IMG/VR virus record: IMGVR_UViG_3300020215_000057
Span: 1-58,198 of that record
Direction: 5' to 3' (one strand)
Origin: a virus
DNA: 58,198 nucleotides
Shown here: positions 6,587 through 16,366 of the stretch, piece after piece
Layout: each line of letters begins with the position of its first letter
How positions within the stretch are numbered: position 1 is the stretch's first letter
The notes under the pieces: generated by a model
What the model was told of the DNA's origin: nothing
What the model saw: only the letters and a program-made list of their open reading frames with translations
Databases searched by the model: none
Program-made: the position numbers and the translations under genes

Positions 6587-8091
6587 TCTGCTCCTCGCTC
6601 ACCCGCGAACAATCAAACGCGCTTTACTTAGAAGTGCTAGCGGACCAGGACACGGCGGCACTGCGCGACCTATGCCAAAATGATTTGTTCTTTTTACTCA
6701 CCATGGGCTGTAAGCGTAAGGACATTGATAAAGATTGGCTTTACGACAGGTGCCGCGAAGTCGAGGCGAATCCAGACGGGTTTTTAGACCTGTGGGCGAG
6801 AGAACACTATAAAAGCACCGTCATAACTTTTGGCCTTTCAATTCAAAACATTCTAAAAGACCCTGACGTCACAATCGGTATTTTCTCGCACACAAGGCCC
6901 ATCGCTAAGGGTTTCTTAGGCCAAATTAAAACGGAGCTTGAGCAGAACACATTCCTTAAAAAACTATTTCCCGACATTTTATATGAAAACCCTAAGGGCG
7001 AATCGCCAAAATGGAGTTTAGATTCAGGCCTTAGGGTAAAGCGCCTCACAAACCCCAAAGAGGAAACTGTCGAGGCGTGGGGTTTAGTTGACGGCCAGCC
7101 CACATCGAAGCATTTTAAAATCCTGCTTTACGATGACGTTGTGACCCGCGAATCGGTGACTACGCCTGAGCAAATCAAAAAAACGACCGAGGCGACAGAG
7201 CTTTCCTTTAACTTAGGCGCCCAGGGCGGAAAGCGCAGGTTCATTGGCACCCGTTACCACGCAAACGACACGTATCGCACGATCATGGATCGAGGCACTG
7301 CGACCGCGCGGCTTAAGCCCGCCACACATAACGGCAAAATGGACGGCGAGCCCGTGTTCTTTTCTAAAGAATTACTCATGGAAAAGCGCCGCGATATGGG
7401 CCCGTATACTTTTGGCTCACAGATGCTTCAGGACCCGGTCGCTGATAAGGCGATGGGGTTTAAGTCCGATTGGCTGAAATATTATGAGGACCTTGGCCCG
7501 ACCGAAGACTGGAACAAATATTTAATTGTCGATCCGGCCTCAAAGAAAAAGAAAACCTCAGACTATACGGTAATGAAAGTCATTGGGCTTGCGCCAGATG
7601 CTAACTATTATTTGATCGATGCCATTCGCGACAGGCTGAATCTCACCCAAAGAGCCAAGCGCCTGTTTGAACTACACCGCAAGCACCGCCCGCTTGACGT
7701 GGGCTATGAAGAATACGGAATGCAGGCCGATATTGAACACATGCTTTATATGATGGAGCAGGAAAAGTACCGCTTTAATATTACACCGCTTGGCGGGCAG
7801 GTCGCAAAAGAGGACCGTATTAAAACGCTCATTCCGAAGTTTGAACAGCGCCGCATTTATCTCCCAAAGCATTTACACTTTGTCGATTACGAGGGGAAAG
7901 CTCAGGACTATGTTCAAACTTTCGTTGACGATGAATACTTGAATTTCCCCGTCTGTATTCATGACGACATGCTGGACTGCATGGCGCGCATCTTAGACCC
8001 GGCGCTTGACGCTAAATTCCCCGAGCAGAAAAAACCACAGGCCGAGGCCCCACGCCGATACGACGGCAACGGCCAAGGATGGATGGGCTAG
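6583..8091 (+). CDS. terL: phage A terminase large subunit
   Basis: A 502-aa two-domain packaging motor. The N-terminal ATPase has a Walker A-like REHYKST (73-79), of the variant lacking the usual GxxxxGK, and a Walker B LLYDD at 181-185. The C-terminal RNase H-like nuclease has the first Asp in LIVDPAS (317), an acidic GYEEYG region near 383-388, and HDDMLDC near 470. It cleaves concatemeric DNA and drives it into the procapsid through the portal encoded next. Length is usual for the family. Confidence 0.95.
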   Translation: MICSSLTREQSNALYLEVLADQDTAALRDLCQNDLFFLLTMGCKRKDIDKDWLYDRCREVEANPDGFLDLWAREHYKSTVITFGLSIQNILKDPDVTIGIFSHTRPIAKGFLGQIKTELEQNTFLKKLFPDILYENPKGESPKWSLDSGLRVKRLTNPKEETVEAWGLVDGQPTSKHFKILLYDDVVTRESVTTPEQIKKTTEATELSFNLGAQGGKRRFIGTRYHANDTYRTIMDRGTATARLKPATHNGKMDGEPVFFSKELLMEKRRDMGPYTFGSQMLQDPVADKAMGFKSDWLKYYEDLGPTEDWNKYLIVDPASKKKKTSDYTVMKVIGLAPDANYYLIDAIRDRLNLTQRAKRLFELHRKHRPLDVGYEEYGMQADIEHMLYMMEQEKYRFNITPLGGQVAKEDRIKTLIPKFEQRRIYLPKHLHFVDYEGKAQDYVQTFVDDEYLNFPVCIHDDMLDCMARILDPALDAKFPEQKKPQAEAPRRYDGNGQGWMG

Positions 8092-8141
8092 ACCTTTTAC
8101 ATTTTGTAAACTTAGCTTAAACATTTTTACAGCCTCAAAAT
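8092..8141 (+). promoter_or_regulatory. short gap with TTTACA-TTT-TGTAAA inverted repeat
   Basis: This is the only gap inside the packaging-to-head operon. It holds a perfect 6-bp inverted repeat with a 3-bp spacer at 8096-8110 and a second ACATTTTTACA at 8121-8131. It is possibly an operator or a secondary promoter for the portal operon. Confidence 0.35.
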
Positions 8142-10289
8142 TTGGCTGTGGCCCACACAAATTCCGATAATACCGAAAGCTCTCAAGAAGAGAAAGACGA
8201 AACGTCGCACGCCGAAAATCTCATTGAGACGGCAAAGAAGCGATTTCAATTAGCGGTTGATGCTGAAAGCGAAATCAGAACCGCAGCGCTTGAAGATCTT
8301 AGATTTTCCATAGGCGAACAGTGGCCTGAAAACATAAAAGCCGACCGCGAAACTCAGCGCAGACCCACTCTCACCATCAATCGCCTTCCACAATTCATTA
8401 GACAGGTCACAAACGATCAGCGCCAAAACCGCCCATCCATAAAAGTGTCACCCGTTGATAACGGTGCTGATCCCGATAGCGCTAAAGTCCGCCAAGGGCT
8501 AATCCGTCACATTGAATACTCCTCTAATGCCGACGTGGCCTATGACGTGGCCTTTGATGGCGCGGTCCGAAAGGGCCTGGGCTATTTCCGTATCACGACG
8601 GAATACTGCGACCCGCTGAGCTTTGATCAGGACATTAAAATCAAGGCCGTTCCCGATTCGTTTTTAGTTTATCTAGATCCGTTTTCTCAAGAGCCAGACG
8701 GCAGTGACGCCAATTGGGGTTTTGTTTTTGAGGACGTAAACGAGGACGACTACAAAGCGCAGTATCCAGGGACCAAGCTCACAAAAGAAAGCGACTGGTC
8801 CTCTCTTGGCGATACGTCAGGCTGGATCAAGGAAAAGTCCGCCCGAATTGCCGAGTATTTTTACAAAGAATTTAAGTCCGTCAAAATCTTTCAAATGTCT
8901 GACGGCTCAGTCGTTCGCGATGACGACGAGGCTGGAAAGCAAATGGCCGCGGCCAATATGCTTCAAATCAAAAACGAGCGCACCGCCATGCTCCCCGTTG
9001 TCCATTGGGCGAAGATCAATGGCCTTGAGGTTTTAGACGAAAAGGAATGGGCGGGCTCTTATATCCCAATCATTCCGGTCTATGGGGACCGCATCTTCAT
9101 TGACGGTAAAAAGGTCCTTGAGGGCATAGTCCGCCACGCAAAAGATCCGCAAAGAATGCTCAACTACTGGGAAAGCGCGAAAACAGAGACTATCGCTCTT
9201 GCGCCGAAAGCCCCCTGGATTATCGCAGGCTCACAAATCAAGGGCTATGAGAAAATGTGGGAGACGGCGAACACAGAAAACTATTCCGCTCTCATCTATA
9301 ACGCTCAGTCTTTAAATAATACTCCACTCCCACCTCCACAGAGAAATTCATACGAGCCGCCAGTGCAGGCCATGACCATGGCGCTTCGTGAATCAGGCGA
9401 GCACTTGAAAGAAACCACCGGCGTCTACGACGCTGCGATGGGGGCGAAATCAAACGAAACCTCAGGTGTCGCGATTCAGCGCCGAAGCCAGCAGGCTCAG
9501 ACTTCAAACTTCCATTTCGTCGATAACCTTTCGCGCTCTTTAAGACACGCCGGGCGCATAATTTTAGAGCTTATTCCAAAGATCTACGACACCGAACGTG
9601 CCGTTAGAATCATTGGCGAGGACGATAGTGAAGAAATAAAAATAGTAAATCAAATTGTTGATCCTGAAACAAACGGGCCAGGGATCAATCTTTCCTCAGG
9701 CAAATACGACATTATTGTTCAAACAGGCCCAAGCTATGCGACGAAGCGCCAAGAGGCCGCTGAGCACATGCTTGAGTTTATCAAGGTGTTCCCCGCCGCC
9801 GCTCAAGTGGTGGGCGACCTTGTGGCGAAGAACTTAGATTTCCCTGGTGCTGGCGATTTCCAAGAGCGCCTTAAGGCTATGGTGCCGCCTGAGTATATCA
9901 AGGACAAAAAGAAGCCCGAAGTAGATCCAGAAATGCAGGCGCAGCTTCAGCAGATGCAACAAATGGTTGATCAGCTCACTGAACAACTAAACCTAAAAAC
10001 CTCACAAATTGAAACTAAGACTTTAGAGCTTGAATCTAAAGAGCGCATCGAAATGGCGAAACTCCAAGTCGTCGTTGAAACGAAACTCGCCGAGCTTGGC
10101 GCAAAAGAGGGCATGTTCGCCCTTCAGCAAGAGATTGCTCAGATTGAAAATCGTCTGAATCTCTTGAATCAAAATCAACCAATCCAAAATCAAAATCAAG
10201 GCGCGGGACCTTCTGAGCCCATGGCGCCTGAGCAAGTTCAAGAACAACAACCTGCTGGCGGATTCTCGCCTGGCGGAATGGAGTACTAA
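8142..10289 (+). CDS. phage A portal protein (P22 gp1 type)
   Basis: A 715-aa protein forming the dodecameric ring at the packaging vertex. The body (residues 30-560) has features of the P22-like portal family, including the early ERETQRRPTLTINRLPQFIR block and the VTNDQRQNRPSIKV motif. The C-terminal 120 residues are a long Gln/Glu coiled coil with an NQN repeat and a GGFSPGGMEY tail, fitting the helical barrel. The start is TTG at 8142; a GTG two codons later is an alternative. It precedes the scaffold gene with a one-base overlap. Confidence 0.93.
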   Translation: MAVAHTNSDNTESSQEEKDETSHAENLIETAKKRFQLAVDAESEIRTAALEDLRFSIGEQWPENIKADRETQRRPTLTINRLPQFIRQVTNDQRQNRPSIKVSPVDNGADPDSAKVRQGLIRHIEYSSNADVAYDVAFDGAVRKGLGYFRITTEYCDPLSFDQDIKIKAVPDSFLVYLDPFSQEPDGSDANWGFVFEDVNEDDYKAQYPGTKLTKESDWSSLGDTSGWIKEKSARIAEYFYKEFKSVKIFQMSDGSVVRDDDEAGKQMAAANMLQIKNERTAMLPVVHWAKINGLEVLDEKEWAGSYIPIIPVYGDRIFIDGKKVLEGIVRHAKDPQRMLNYWESAKTETIALAPKAPWIIAGSQIKGYEKMWETANTENYSALIYNAQSLNNTPLPPPQRNSYEPPVQAMTMALRESGEHLKETTGVYDAAMGAKSNETSGVAIQRRSQQAQTSNFHFVDNLSRSLRHAGRIILELIPKIYDTERAVRIIGEDDSEEIKIVNQIVDPETNGPGINLSSGKYDIIVQTGPSYATKRQEAAEHMLEFIKVFPAAAQVVGDLVAKNLDFPGAGDFQERLKAMVPPEYIKDKKKPEVDPEMQAQLQQMQQMVDQLTEQLNLKTSQIETKTLELESKERIEMAKLQVVVETKLAELGAKEGMFALQQEIAQIENRLNLLNQNQPIQNQNQGAGPSEPMAPEQVQEQQPAGGFSPGGMEY

Positions 10290-11212
10290 TGCCTATAGAA
10301 GTCGTGTCCACAGAGGCCACACAAACGCAAGCGACGGCGGAGAAGTCTGCTGAAGTCGTAAAAAACACCGAGGCTGAAACGCCAAAAGAAACGCCCGAGC
10401 TTGTTGCGCAAGACGCTATCGAGACGGACGAGGACAATTCGGAAGGTCCTGAAAACGAGGAAGAGGAAAGTGACTCGAAAGAGGCCGCTATTGAAAAGCC
10501 TAAAAAATCAGGCTCTCAAAGGCGCAAGGAAAAGATTGAAAAGCAAAGATTGGAGATTGAGTTTTTGCGCGAGCAATTGCTGAAAACCGCTCCACAAAAA
10601 GCTGATCAATCTGTCCAGGAAAAGCCCGTTCAAAAAGCTGAAGGCAAGCCAGACCCGAACGATCCAAAATACGAGAACTACGAGCAATATCTCGCGGACC
10701 TTGTTGACTGGACGGCGGAGCAGAAGCTCACGGCAAAAGAGCGAAAGGCTAATGAAGAAAAGCTTAAGGCCGAAATTGAAACCAAGACTGAAACCTTTAA
10801 GACCAGATTGAATGAATTTGCCGAAAAGCATGAGGACTATGACGACGTGGCCGAATCGGTCGCTGACGTTAGAATTCCTCTAACTTTATGGAACCACATT
10901 CAAGAGTCTGAAAACGGCATTGAGCTTTGGTATCAATTAGCGAAAACGGATGTTGCTGAATACAAACGTATCTGCAGCCTCCCGCCGTCACAACAAATGA
11001 TTGCGGTCGGAAAGTTCGAAGCCCGCCTAGAGTCTCAAAAATCCACTCCTCAAAAAGAAACGAAAGTTTCAAAAGCACCCGCGCCCATTAGCCCCGTCGG
11101 GGCGAAGTCGTCTGGAAGCGTAAAGAAATCAATTTACGATCCGAACATTTCGCAAGCCGAATTCGAGGCCGTGGTGAGGGAACAGGAAAAGCGTCGCTCG
11201 GCATGGGGCTGA
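10289..11212 (+). CDS. phage A scaffolding protein
   Basis: A 307-aa, very acidic and Lys/Glu-rich protein, low in aromatic residues over its first 110 positions. A central coiled coil (about 135-180) is followed by a more structured region and a basic C-terminus (EKRRSAWG). This composition and its place between portal and coat fit a P22 gp8-type scaffold, which directs coat assembly and exits before packaging. The call rests on context and composition, not on sequence similarity. Confidence 0.8.
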   Translation: MPIEVVSTEATQTQATAEKSAEVVKNTEAETPKETPELVAQDAIETDEDNSEGPENEEEESDSKEAAIEKPKKSGSQRRKEKIEKQRLEIEFLREQLLKTAPQKADQSVQEKPVQKAEGKPDPNDPKYENYEQYLADLVDWTAEQKLTAKERKANEEKLKAEIETKTETFKTRLNEFAEKHEDYDDVAESVADVRIPLTLWNHIQESENGIELWYQLAKTDVAEYKRICSLPPSQQMIAVGKFEARLESQKSTPQKETKVSKAPAPISPVGAKSSGSVKKSIYDPNISQAEFEAVVREQEKRRSAWG

Positions 11213-11268
11213 GCTACATAAATTTAACTTTAACCTTTGCCCCATAACTAGGGGCCAGGAGTTTTAAA

Positions 11269-12510
11269 ATGAGTAATAGTCTTTTAACAAACGACGTCAT
11301 CACGAAACGTTGCATGATGTCTCTTAAAAACGCACTGGTATTGGCCAGAGGCGTAACCCGCGAATACTCTGACGAGTTTTCAAAATCAGGCGCCAAAATC
11401 GGTAACGTATTAAACATCCGTAAGCCTTCACGCTACGAAGTCACCTCAGGCGCTACATTGAACATTCAAGACAGTGTTGATCAATCAGTCGCCCTGACTC
11501 TTGATAAGCACTATCACGTCGGCATGGCTTTCAGCCAAGTTGATCGTACTTTGTCTTTAGATAAATTCACTGAGCGTTACATCGATCCCGCCATGATCGC
11601 GCTTGCTAACAAAATCGATAGCCAATTGGCCATTGATATGTACAAGTCCGTTTTCACGGCTGTCGGCGTTCCAAGCGCCTCCGCTCTTCCTTCCACCCTT
11701 AAGGGCTTCGTGCAAGCAAAAGCCTATATGGAGTTGTTGGGCGCCCCTGTTGGTCAATACAACTCTGTTGTTGACCCGCTTGTGCAAGCCTCAATGGTTG
11801 ATGGATTGAAAGGCCTTTTCCAATCTTCTGAGAAAATCGCTGAGCAGTACGAGCAGGGCCTGATGGGTATCGCTGGCGGATGTAAATTCTCATCTTCTGC
11901 GAACGTTCCAAAGCACACCGCTGGTGCGGTTGCTGGAACTCCCGCGATCAAGACCACAATCAGCACTCAAGGCGCGACCACAATCGACGCCGACGGTATC
12001 ACTGGCTCCATCACTAACTGCTACAAAGCAGGCGATGTGATTCAGATTGCTGGCGTTTACGCTGTTAACCCGCAAACTCGCCAGTCCACTGGCTTCTTAA
12101 AACAGTTTGTTGTAACCGCCGACACCAATTCTTCTTCAAACGAAATCGCATCTCTTCCGATCAGCCCCGCTATCTACTCCACTGGTCAATACCAGAACGT
12201 AGACGCTCTGCCGGTTGATGGCGCTGCGATCACTTTGTTCGGTGCTGCGAACACCTATGCTAGCGTCGTTGCCCCACAGAACCTGGTTTACCATAAATCA
12301 GCTTTCGCTATGGGTGTTGCTGACCTTGAGCTTCCTGGTGGAAACGCAAAAGCCACTCGCGCCACAGACAAAGACGCAGGTCTTTCTCTGTTGATGACCG
12401 AGCAGTTCGACATCGTTAACTACCGCACAATTCATCGTATCGATTTCTTGGGCGGATGGAAGTGCGTGTATCCGGAGCTTGCCGCTCGTGTAGTCGGACA
12501 GCCTGCTTAA
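11269..12510 (+). CDS. phage A major coat protein (P22 gp5 type)
   Basis: A 413-aa protein close in length to the P22 coat (430 aa) and with matching family features: NSLLTNDVITKRCMMSLKN at the N-terminus, GNVLNIRKPSRY, the EQYEQGLMGIAGG stretch and a Gly/Thr-rich inserted domain near residues 220-310. It should form the icosahedral shell. The codon choice is more biased (many CTC/GTT/GCT codons) than in neighbours, as expected for a highly expressed gene. It is preceded by GGAG and followed by a terminator. Confidence 0.93.
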   Translation: MSNSLLTNDVITKRCMMSLKNALVLARGVTREYSDEFSKSGAKIGNVLNIRKPSRYEVTSGATLNIQDSVDQSVALTLDKHYHVGMAFSQVDRTLSLDKFTERYIDPAMIALANKIDSQLAIDMYKSVFTAVGVPSASALPSTLKGFVQAKAYMELLGAPVGQYNSVVDPLVQASMVDGLKGLFQSSEKIAEQYEQGLMGIAGGCKFSSSANVPKHTAGAVAGTPAIKTTISTQGATTIDADGITGSITNCYKAGDVIQIAGVYAVNPQTRQSTGFLKQFVVTADTNSSSNEIASLPISPAIYSTGQYQNVDALPVDGAAITLFGAANTYASVVAPQNLVYHKSAFAMGVADLELPGGNAKATRATDKDAGLSLLMTEQFDIVNYRTIHRIDFLGGWKCVYPELAARVVGQPA

Positions 12511-12524
12511 TAAAAACCCGCATG

Positions 12525-12557
12525 AGGGCCAGCGCATAGGGTGCTGGCTCTTTTTTG
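12525..12557 (+). terminator. rho-independent terminator after the coat gene
   Basis: AGGGCCAGC at 12525-12533 pairs with GCTGGCTCT at 12543-12551 (nine pairs, one G-T) around a 9-nt loop, followed by a T run. It probably tunes coat versus downstream tail expression, since the next gene follows in the same direction. Confidence 0.85.
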
Positions 12558-12582
12558 TTTAAAACTTTTAAGGAGAAATTAA

Positions 12583-12912
12583 ATGAACACAGCTACTGAT
12601 TCTTTAGAAACAAACACGCCAAAGACAGGCGGCGGAATGGCCGTGGGCCAATCTTCCTCTGATTTGGTTGGCTTTTGGGGCGCGACTCCTGTCGATCAGC
12701 CCGCATCTCTCACGGCACAGCTCACCACTATTACGCACACTGAGCCCGGTACTCCGGATTATGCAATTCAAGGCATTACCAACTCATCGCCCTTTGGCTT
12801 TGTGTCGGCCGATGAAGGTAACTCGGTCTTGAAGGTTATTAAGAACCTGCAAACCCGTTTGGCCGAAGTTGAAGCCCGCCTTGAAGAGGCTGGCCTGATT
12901 GCCGCGAACTAA
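12583..12912 (+). CDS. capsid decoration or head-fibre-like protein
   Basis: A 109-aa protein with an AAGGAG ribosome binding site. The N-terminus is Thr/Gly-rich. The middle has VGFWGATPVDQPASLTAQLT, a pattern seen in small head-associated proteins encoded next to podovirus coats. The C-terminus (from ITNSSPFGFV) is a short trimer-like coiled coil (LQTRLAEVEARLEEAG). It probably sits on the capsid surface. Identity is based on motif and position. Confidence 0.65.
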   Translation: MNTATDSLETNTPKTGGGMAVGQSSSDLVGFWGATPVDQPASLTAQLTTITHTEPGTPDYAIQGITNSSPFGFVSADEGNSVLKVIKNLQTRLAEVEARLEEAGLIAAN

Positions 12913-12942
12913 GTCCATCTCCACATAGGGACGTGTGGACGG

Positions 12943-13006
12943 CAGGGGCCCTGGGGTGACGTTTTTATTAACGGTTGCCCCGATTGGCAGCGCCCGAGGG
13001 CCCCTG
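12943..13006. repeat. 10-bp perfect inverted repeat in a short gap
   Basis: CAGGGGCCCT at 12943-12952 is mirrored by AGGGCCCCTG at 12997-13006, with 44 nt between. A smaller TCCACA/TGTGGA hairpin lies just upstream. The right arm is followed by AATTTTT, so the element may act as a terminator or an RNA processing site between two structural genes. Confidence 0.5.
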
Positions 13007-13028
13007 AATTTTTACGAGAAAGGTTTTT

Positions 13029-13247
13029 ATGCACGTGTTTCCAAAATGGTTTTATCACCCTGAAAAAATTGACGGCCTCATTGTCCACTCGCAAGCACAG
13101 TTGGATGGCCTTGGTGAGGGCTGGGTGCATTCGACCGCTGACTTTCCTCCAAAAGAGGAGCCCGCAGACACTTATCAAGAGCACATGGAAAAGTGGGAAT
13201 CAAAAGAAGAAAAGAAAAAGCCCTCAAAAAAAGGGAAACATAAATAA
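13029..13247 (+). CDS. small structural-region protein
   Basis: A 72-aa protein with a first half containing FPKWFYHPEKIDGLIVHSQA and a strongly basic Lys-rich tail. Short proteins of the form W-Y-H-P-x-x followed by a charged tail are common next to head genes in phages. It overlaps the next start by one base. Exact role unknown. Confidence 0.6.
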   Translation: MHVFPKWFYHPEKIDGLIVHSQAQLDGLGEGWVHSTADFPPKEEPADTYQEHMEKWESKEEKKKPSKKGKHK

Positions 13248-13951
13248 TGGGCACCGCCAGGGATCGCATCACTAGAATGATGAGACTCATCGGTGCTATC
13301 GCCCAGGGGCAAACCCCCTCAGCACCTGAAATCGCTGACGGCATTACCGCAATGAACGGCATGTTCGGCCAGTGGTCAGCTGACGGCTTTGTTATCCCAA
13401 ACGCTGTCAGAGAAGAGTTTTCCCTGGTCTCGGGGACCGCAAGCTACACCATGGGGCCATCGGCGACCTTTAACACTTCTCGCCCCACAAACATCGTTAG
13501 AGCGACAATTGAAATTCAAGACGCTAACCCCTATGAGACCGCACCAGTCGATATTATTACCGTTGAAGATTACGCCGATATTTCAAATAAAGCGACCGCA
13601 GGTACGCCGACAAAACTCTATGTTGAGCACACGGCCACACAAATCACGCTTTATCTTTGGCCCGTGCCTGATGCTGCGAACAAAATTGCTCTTTATTCGG
13701 AAAAGCCCTTAACCCTGATCACCGACGCCTCAGACAATGTGACGCTCCCACCAGGGTATGACGACCTTATCGACTTCAATGGCGCTGTTCGTTTAGCGCC
13801 TGAATACGGAAAAGCGGTATCGGCGGAAGTCGCAAGCATCGCTCAATCGACACTTGAAACCATACAGAGAAAGAATTTAAAGCCCCAAACCCTAAGCGTC
13901 GACGCGGCTCTTTTGGGTGGGAAAAGATACAACATTTACACAGGACCTTGA
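13247..13951 (+). CDS. head-to-tail adaptor, P22 gp4 type
   Basis: A 234-aa protein. The early segment (ITRMMRLIGAIAQGQTPSAP followed by a MNGMFGQWSADGFVIPN block) is characteristic of the tail accessory factor gp4 family, which binds the portal after packaging and keeps the DNA in the head. The middle is strand-rich. It stands directly before the gp10-type gene, as in P22-like phages. Confidence 0.85.
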   Translation: MGTARDRITRMMRLIGAIAQGQTPSAPEIADGITAMNGMFGQWSADGFVIPNAVREEFSLVSGTASYTMGPSATFNTSRPTNIVRATIEIQDANPYETAPVDIITVEDYADISNKATAGTPTKLYVEHTATQITLYLWPVPDAANKIALYSEKPLTLITDASDNVTLPPGYDDLIDFNGAVRLAPEYGKAVSAEVASIAQSTLETIQRKNLKPQTLSVDAALLGGKRYNIYTGP

Positions 13952-13952
13952 T

Positions 13953-15401
13953 TTGCGCTTTGAGGGGTTCGTTGGCCAAAGTTATGTAGCAAACTCTGTC
14001 AATTTGAATTGTCAGCGCACAATGAATTTGTACCCAGAGACCGACGAATCAGGATACGGCAAAGAGCGCACGGTTATGTCCCTTATCCGCGTGTCAGGCT
14101 ATAGACTTTTAAATGGCGCAGGCTCCGGCCCCCAGCGGGGGATGTTCGTAACTGCAAGTGGGCGTGCGTTTACAGTTTCCGGCACAACACTTTATGAGAT
14201 TACTGATGTTGACGTGCCAGTTAGTCGCGGCATTTTAAGCACCTCCACAGGTCAAGTGAGCATTGAGGAAAACGGCGTTCATCTTCTCATGGTGGACGGG
14301 ACGGCTGGCTACACGTTTGAGCTTTCTACAAATACATTCGCCACGATCACCGATGAGGATTTCCCGAACGGCGCAAAGCGCGTGAGTTTCATTGACGGGT
14401 ATTTCATCGTTGACGTCCCCGGCACGGGACGCTTTCAGCACTCAGACTTAAATGCCGTCACTTGGGACGCGCTTGATGACGGCGAAGGTGAGTCAAATCC
14501 TGATTATTTGGTCGGGCACGTATCATTCAACCAGGGCGTTTGGCTATTTAGCGCGAAAACGACTGAGGTGTTTTTTAACTCTGGCGAATCGAGCAACACT
14601 TTTCAAAGAGTCTCGGGCGCCGTGATCGACATGGGCTGTGCGGCGGCGTTTAGCATTCAGGTCATAGCCGAAACCGTGTGCTGGCTTGGGCAAAACAAAA
14701 AGGGCTTTGGCGGCGTATACGCGGCTCAAGGCTATCAGCCACAAAAGATTTCAACAACCGCTGTCGATATTGCAATTCAATCTTACGGCGATGTAAGTGA
14801 CGCTACCTCCTGGTCCTATCAGATGGACGGGCACAGTTTCTATGTTCTAAACTTTCCGACCGCTGACAAAACTTGGGTGTTTGATCTTTCAACGCGAATG
14901 TGGCACGAGCGCGGGTATTTCAATAACGGCGAATTTTCTAGAGACAGAATCGATTGCCATATCTTTTTTAACAACATGCACATTGTGGGCGATTCTGAAT
15001 CAAGCGCTCTTTATAAGATCGATAAAAACTATCACTATCAAGACATCTCGGGCGCGAATGAAATCAGGTGGGAGCGCACAGTACCCCATGTGACCTCGGG
15101 CCTTACGAATGTGTTCCATAATTCGCTTGAAATAGATATGCACGTTGGCGTTGGCCTTGACGGCGCGATTACGACTCAAGGTTATGACCCGCAAGTAATA
15201 CTTCAGTTTTCAGACGACGATGGGCGCACTTGGTCTAGCGAAATCCCGGCCTCCATGGGGAAGTTGGGCGAAACACAAACGAGAGTAAAATTCAACCGCC
15301 TGGGCCGATCAAGAAAGCGCGTTTATAGGCTCTCGGGCTCTGAACCCGTAAAGACAATAATCCTGGGCGCTGAAATAGAGTTAGAAAAGGGGGCTAGCTA
15401 A
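13953..15401 (+). CDS. tail hub / packaged DNA stabilisation protein, P22 gp10 type
   Basis: A 482-aa beta-rich protein. The N-terminal YVANSVNLNCQRTMNLYPE is the family hallmark. I prefer the TTG at 13953, just after the gp4 stop and with CAGGA nearby, over the upstream GTG at 13917, which would overlap gp4 by 35 bp and adds residues unlike the family start. The protein plugs the portal-gp4 channel and links it to the tail. The body shows repeated propeller-like strands. Confidence 0.85.
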   Translation: MRFEGFVGQSYVANSVNLNCQRTMNLYPETDESGYGKERTVMSLIRVSGYRLLNGAGSGPQRGMFVTASGRAFTVSGTTLYEITDVDVPVSRGILSTSTGQVSIEENGVHLLMVDGTAGYTFELSTNTFATITDEDFPNGAKRVSFIDGYFIVDVPGTGRFQHSDLNAVTWDALDDGEGESNPDYLVGHVSFNQGVWLFSAKTTEVFFNSGESSNTFQRVSGAVIDMGCAAAFSIQVIAETVCWLGQNKKGFGGVYAAQGYQPQKISTTAVDIAIQSYGDVSDATSWSYQMDGHSFYVLNFPTADKTWVFDLSTRMWHERGYFNNGEFSRDRIDCHIFFNNMHIVGDSESSALYKIDKNYHYQDISGANEIRWERTVPHVTSGLTNVFHNSLEIDMHVGVGLDGAITTQGYDPQVILQFSDDDGRTWSSEIPASMGKLGETQTRVKFNRLGRSRKRVYRLSGSEPVKTIILGAEIELEKGAS

Positions 15402-16366
15402 TGGCTGGTGAGAACGTACTCCCCCCAATTCCCTATGCCACGCCTGTGGTGGACGCAAACGGCAGGGTCACCCACGCATGGAAAAGCTTTCTCCACGAGC
15501 TTTACCGTAGAGCCGGCGGCGCCGTTGCCCTTGATAACCTAACCCTTGAAGAATTAATCGACGGTGTTTTTGATAACCTCGCCATCACGACAAATACAAT
15601 TTCCTCTACAAATACAAATGGCGATATCATTTTCGACCCTAACGGCACGGGGAAAGTTAAGTTCTCTGATGCCACAGCTTCCCGCTTAGCGCTCTTTGAT
15701 TCTGATAAGGGCTTAGTTTCATCAACTATCACGGAAACCGTGGCCGGGTATTTAGACCCAACAAGCTCCGTTCAGACGCAGCTAAACACAAAAGTCACCA
15801 ACCCCATGACCACCGGGGGCGATACGATTTACGGCGGCGCTTCGGGTGTGCCGACACGTCTGGCGAATGGAACAGTAAAATATGTTTACGAGTCAGGCGG
15901 CGGGACCGCTGCACCCGTATGGGCTAACAACACTTCGTTTACGGCCACAAGAGCCACTTCAAACCAAACGGGTATTAACCCAAACGATTCGGCCGTCAAA
16001 GTTGCTTTCAACTCCGCTAGCATCGATACGGATACGGACTTCGACACTACAAACAACCGCTACACGGTTTCGGTCGCAGGACACTATCTTTTTAACGCCT
16101 CAGTTTCAGTAGCGGGGACGAACGTTCTTGCGAACAGGTATGGCCTTTGGCTCTTCAAGAACGGCGCCTTTACTTCTTATCTGGGGGGCTATCTCTGGCC
16201 CACGGCAGGCACTGGATTTACTATTGGCGGCCCAAGCGCCATTGTTTCCGCCGCAGCGAATGATTATTTCGAAGTATTTCTCTACGGCACGGGCAACAAC
16301 TCAGCCTCGACACTAACCGTGCCATCAAACGGCTCCTCACATTTTTCAGGGTTTAGGGTGCGCTGA
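15401..16366 (+). CDS. tail fibre-like protein with C1q-like jelly-roll tip
   Basis: A 321-aa protein. The N-terminus (about 1-50, THAWKSFLHELYRR) resembles short tail-attachment segments. A Thr/Asn-rich shaft follows. Residues 200-321 have the alternating pattern of a C1q-type jelly roll (RYTVSVAGHYLFNASV, later HFSGFRVR), a trimeric fold used for receptor binding. Probably part of the tail or a head-proximal fibre. Confidence 0.65.
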   Translation: MAGENVLPPIPYATPVVDANGRVTHAWKSFLHELYRRAGGAVALDNLTLEELIDGVFDNLAITTNTISSTNTNGDIIFDPNGTGKVKFSDATASRLALFDSDKGLVSSTITETVAGYLDPTSSVQTQLNTKVTNPMTTGGDTIYGGASGVPTRLANGTVKYVYESGGGTAAPVWANNTSFTATRATSNQTGINPNDSAVKVAFNSASIDTDTDFDTTNNRYTVSVAGHYLFNASVSVAGTNVLANRYGLWLFKNGAFTSYLGGYLWPTAGTGFTIGGPSAIVSAAANDYFEVFLYGTGNNSASTLTVPSNGSSHFSGFRVR

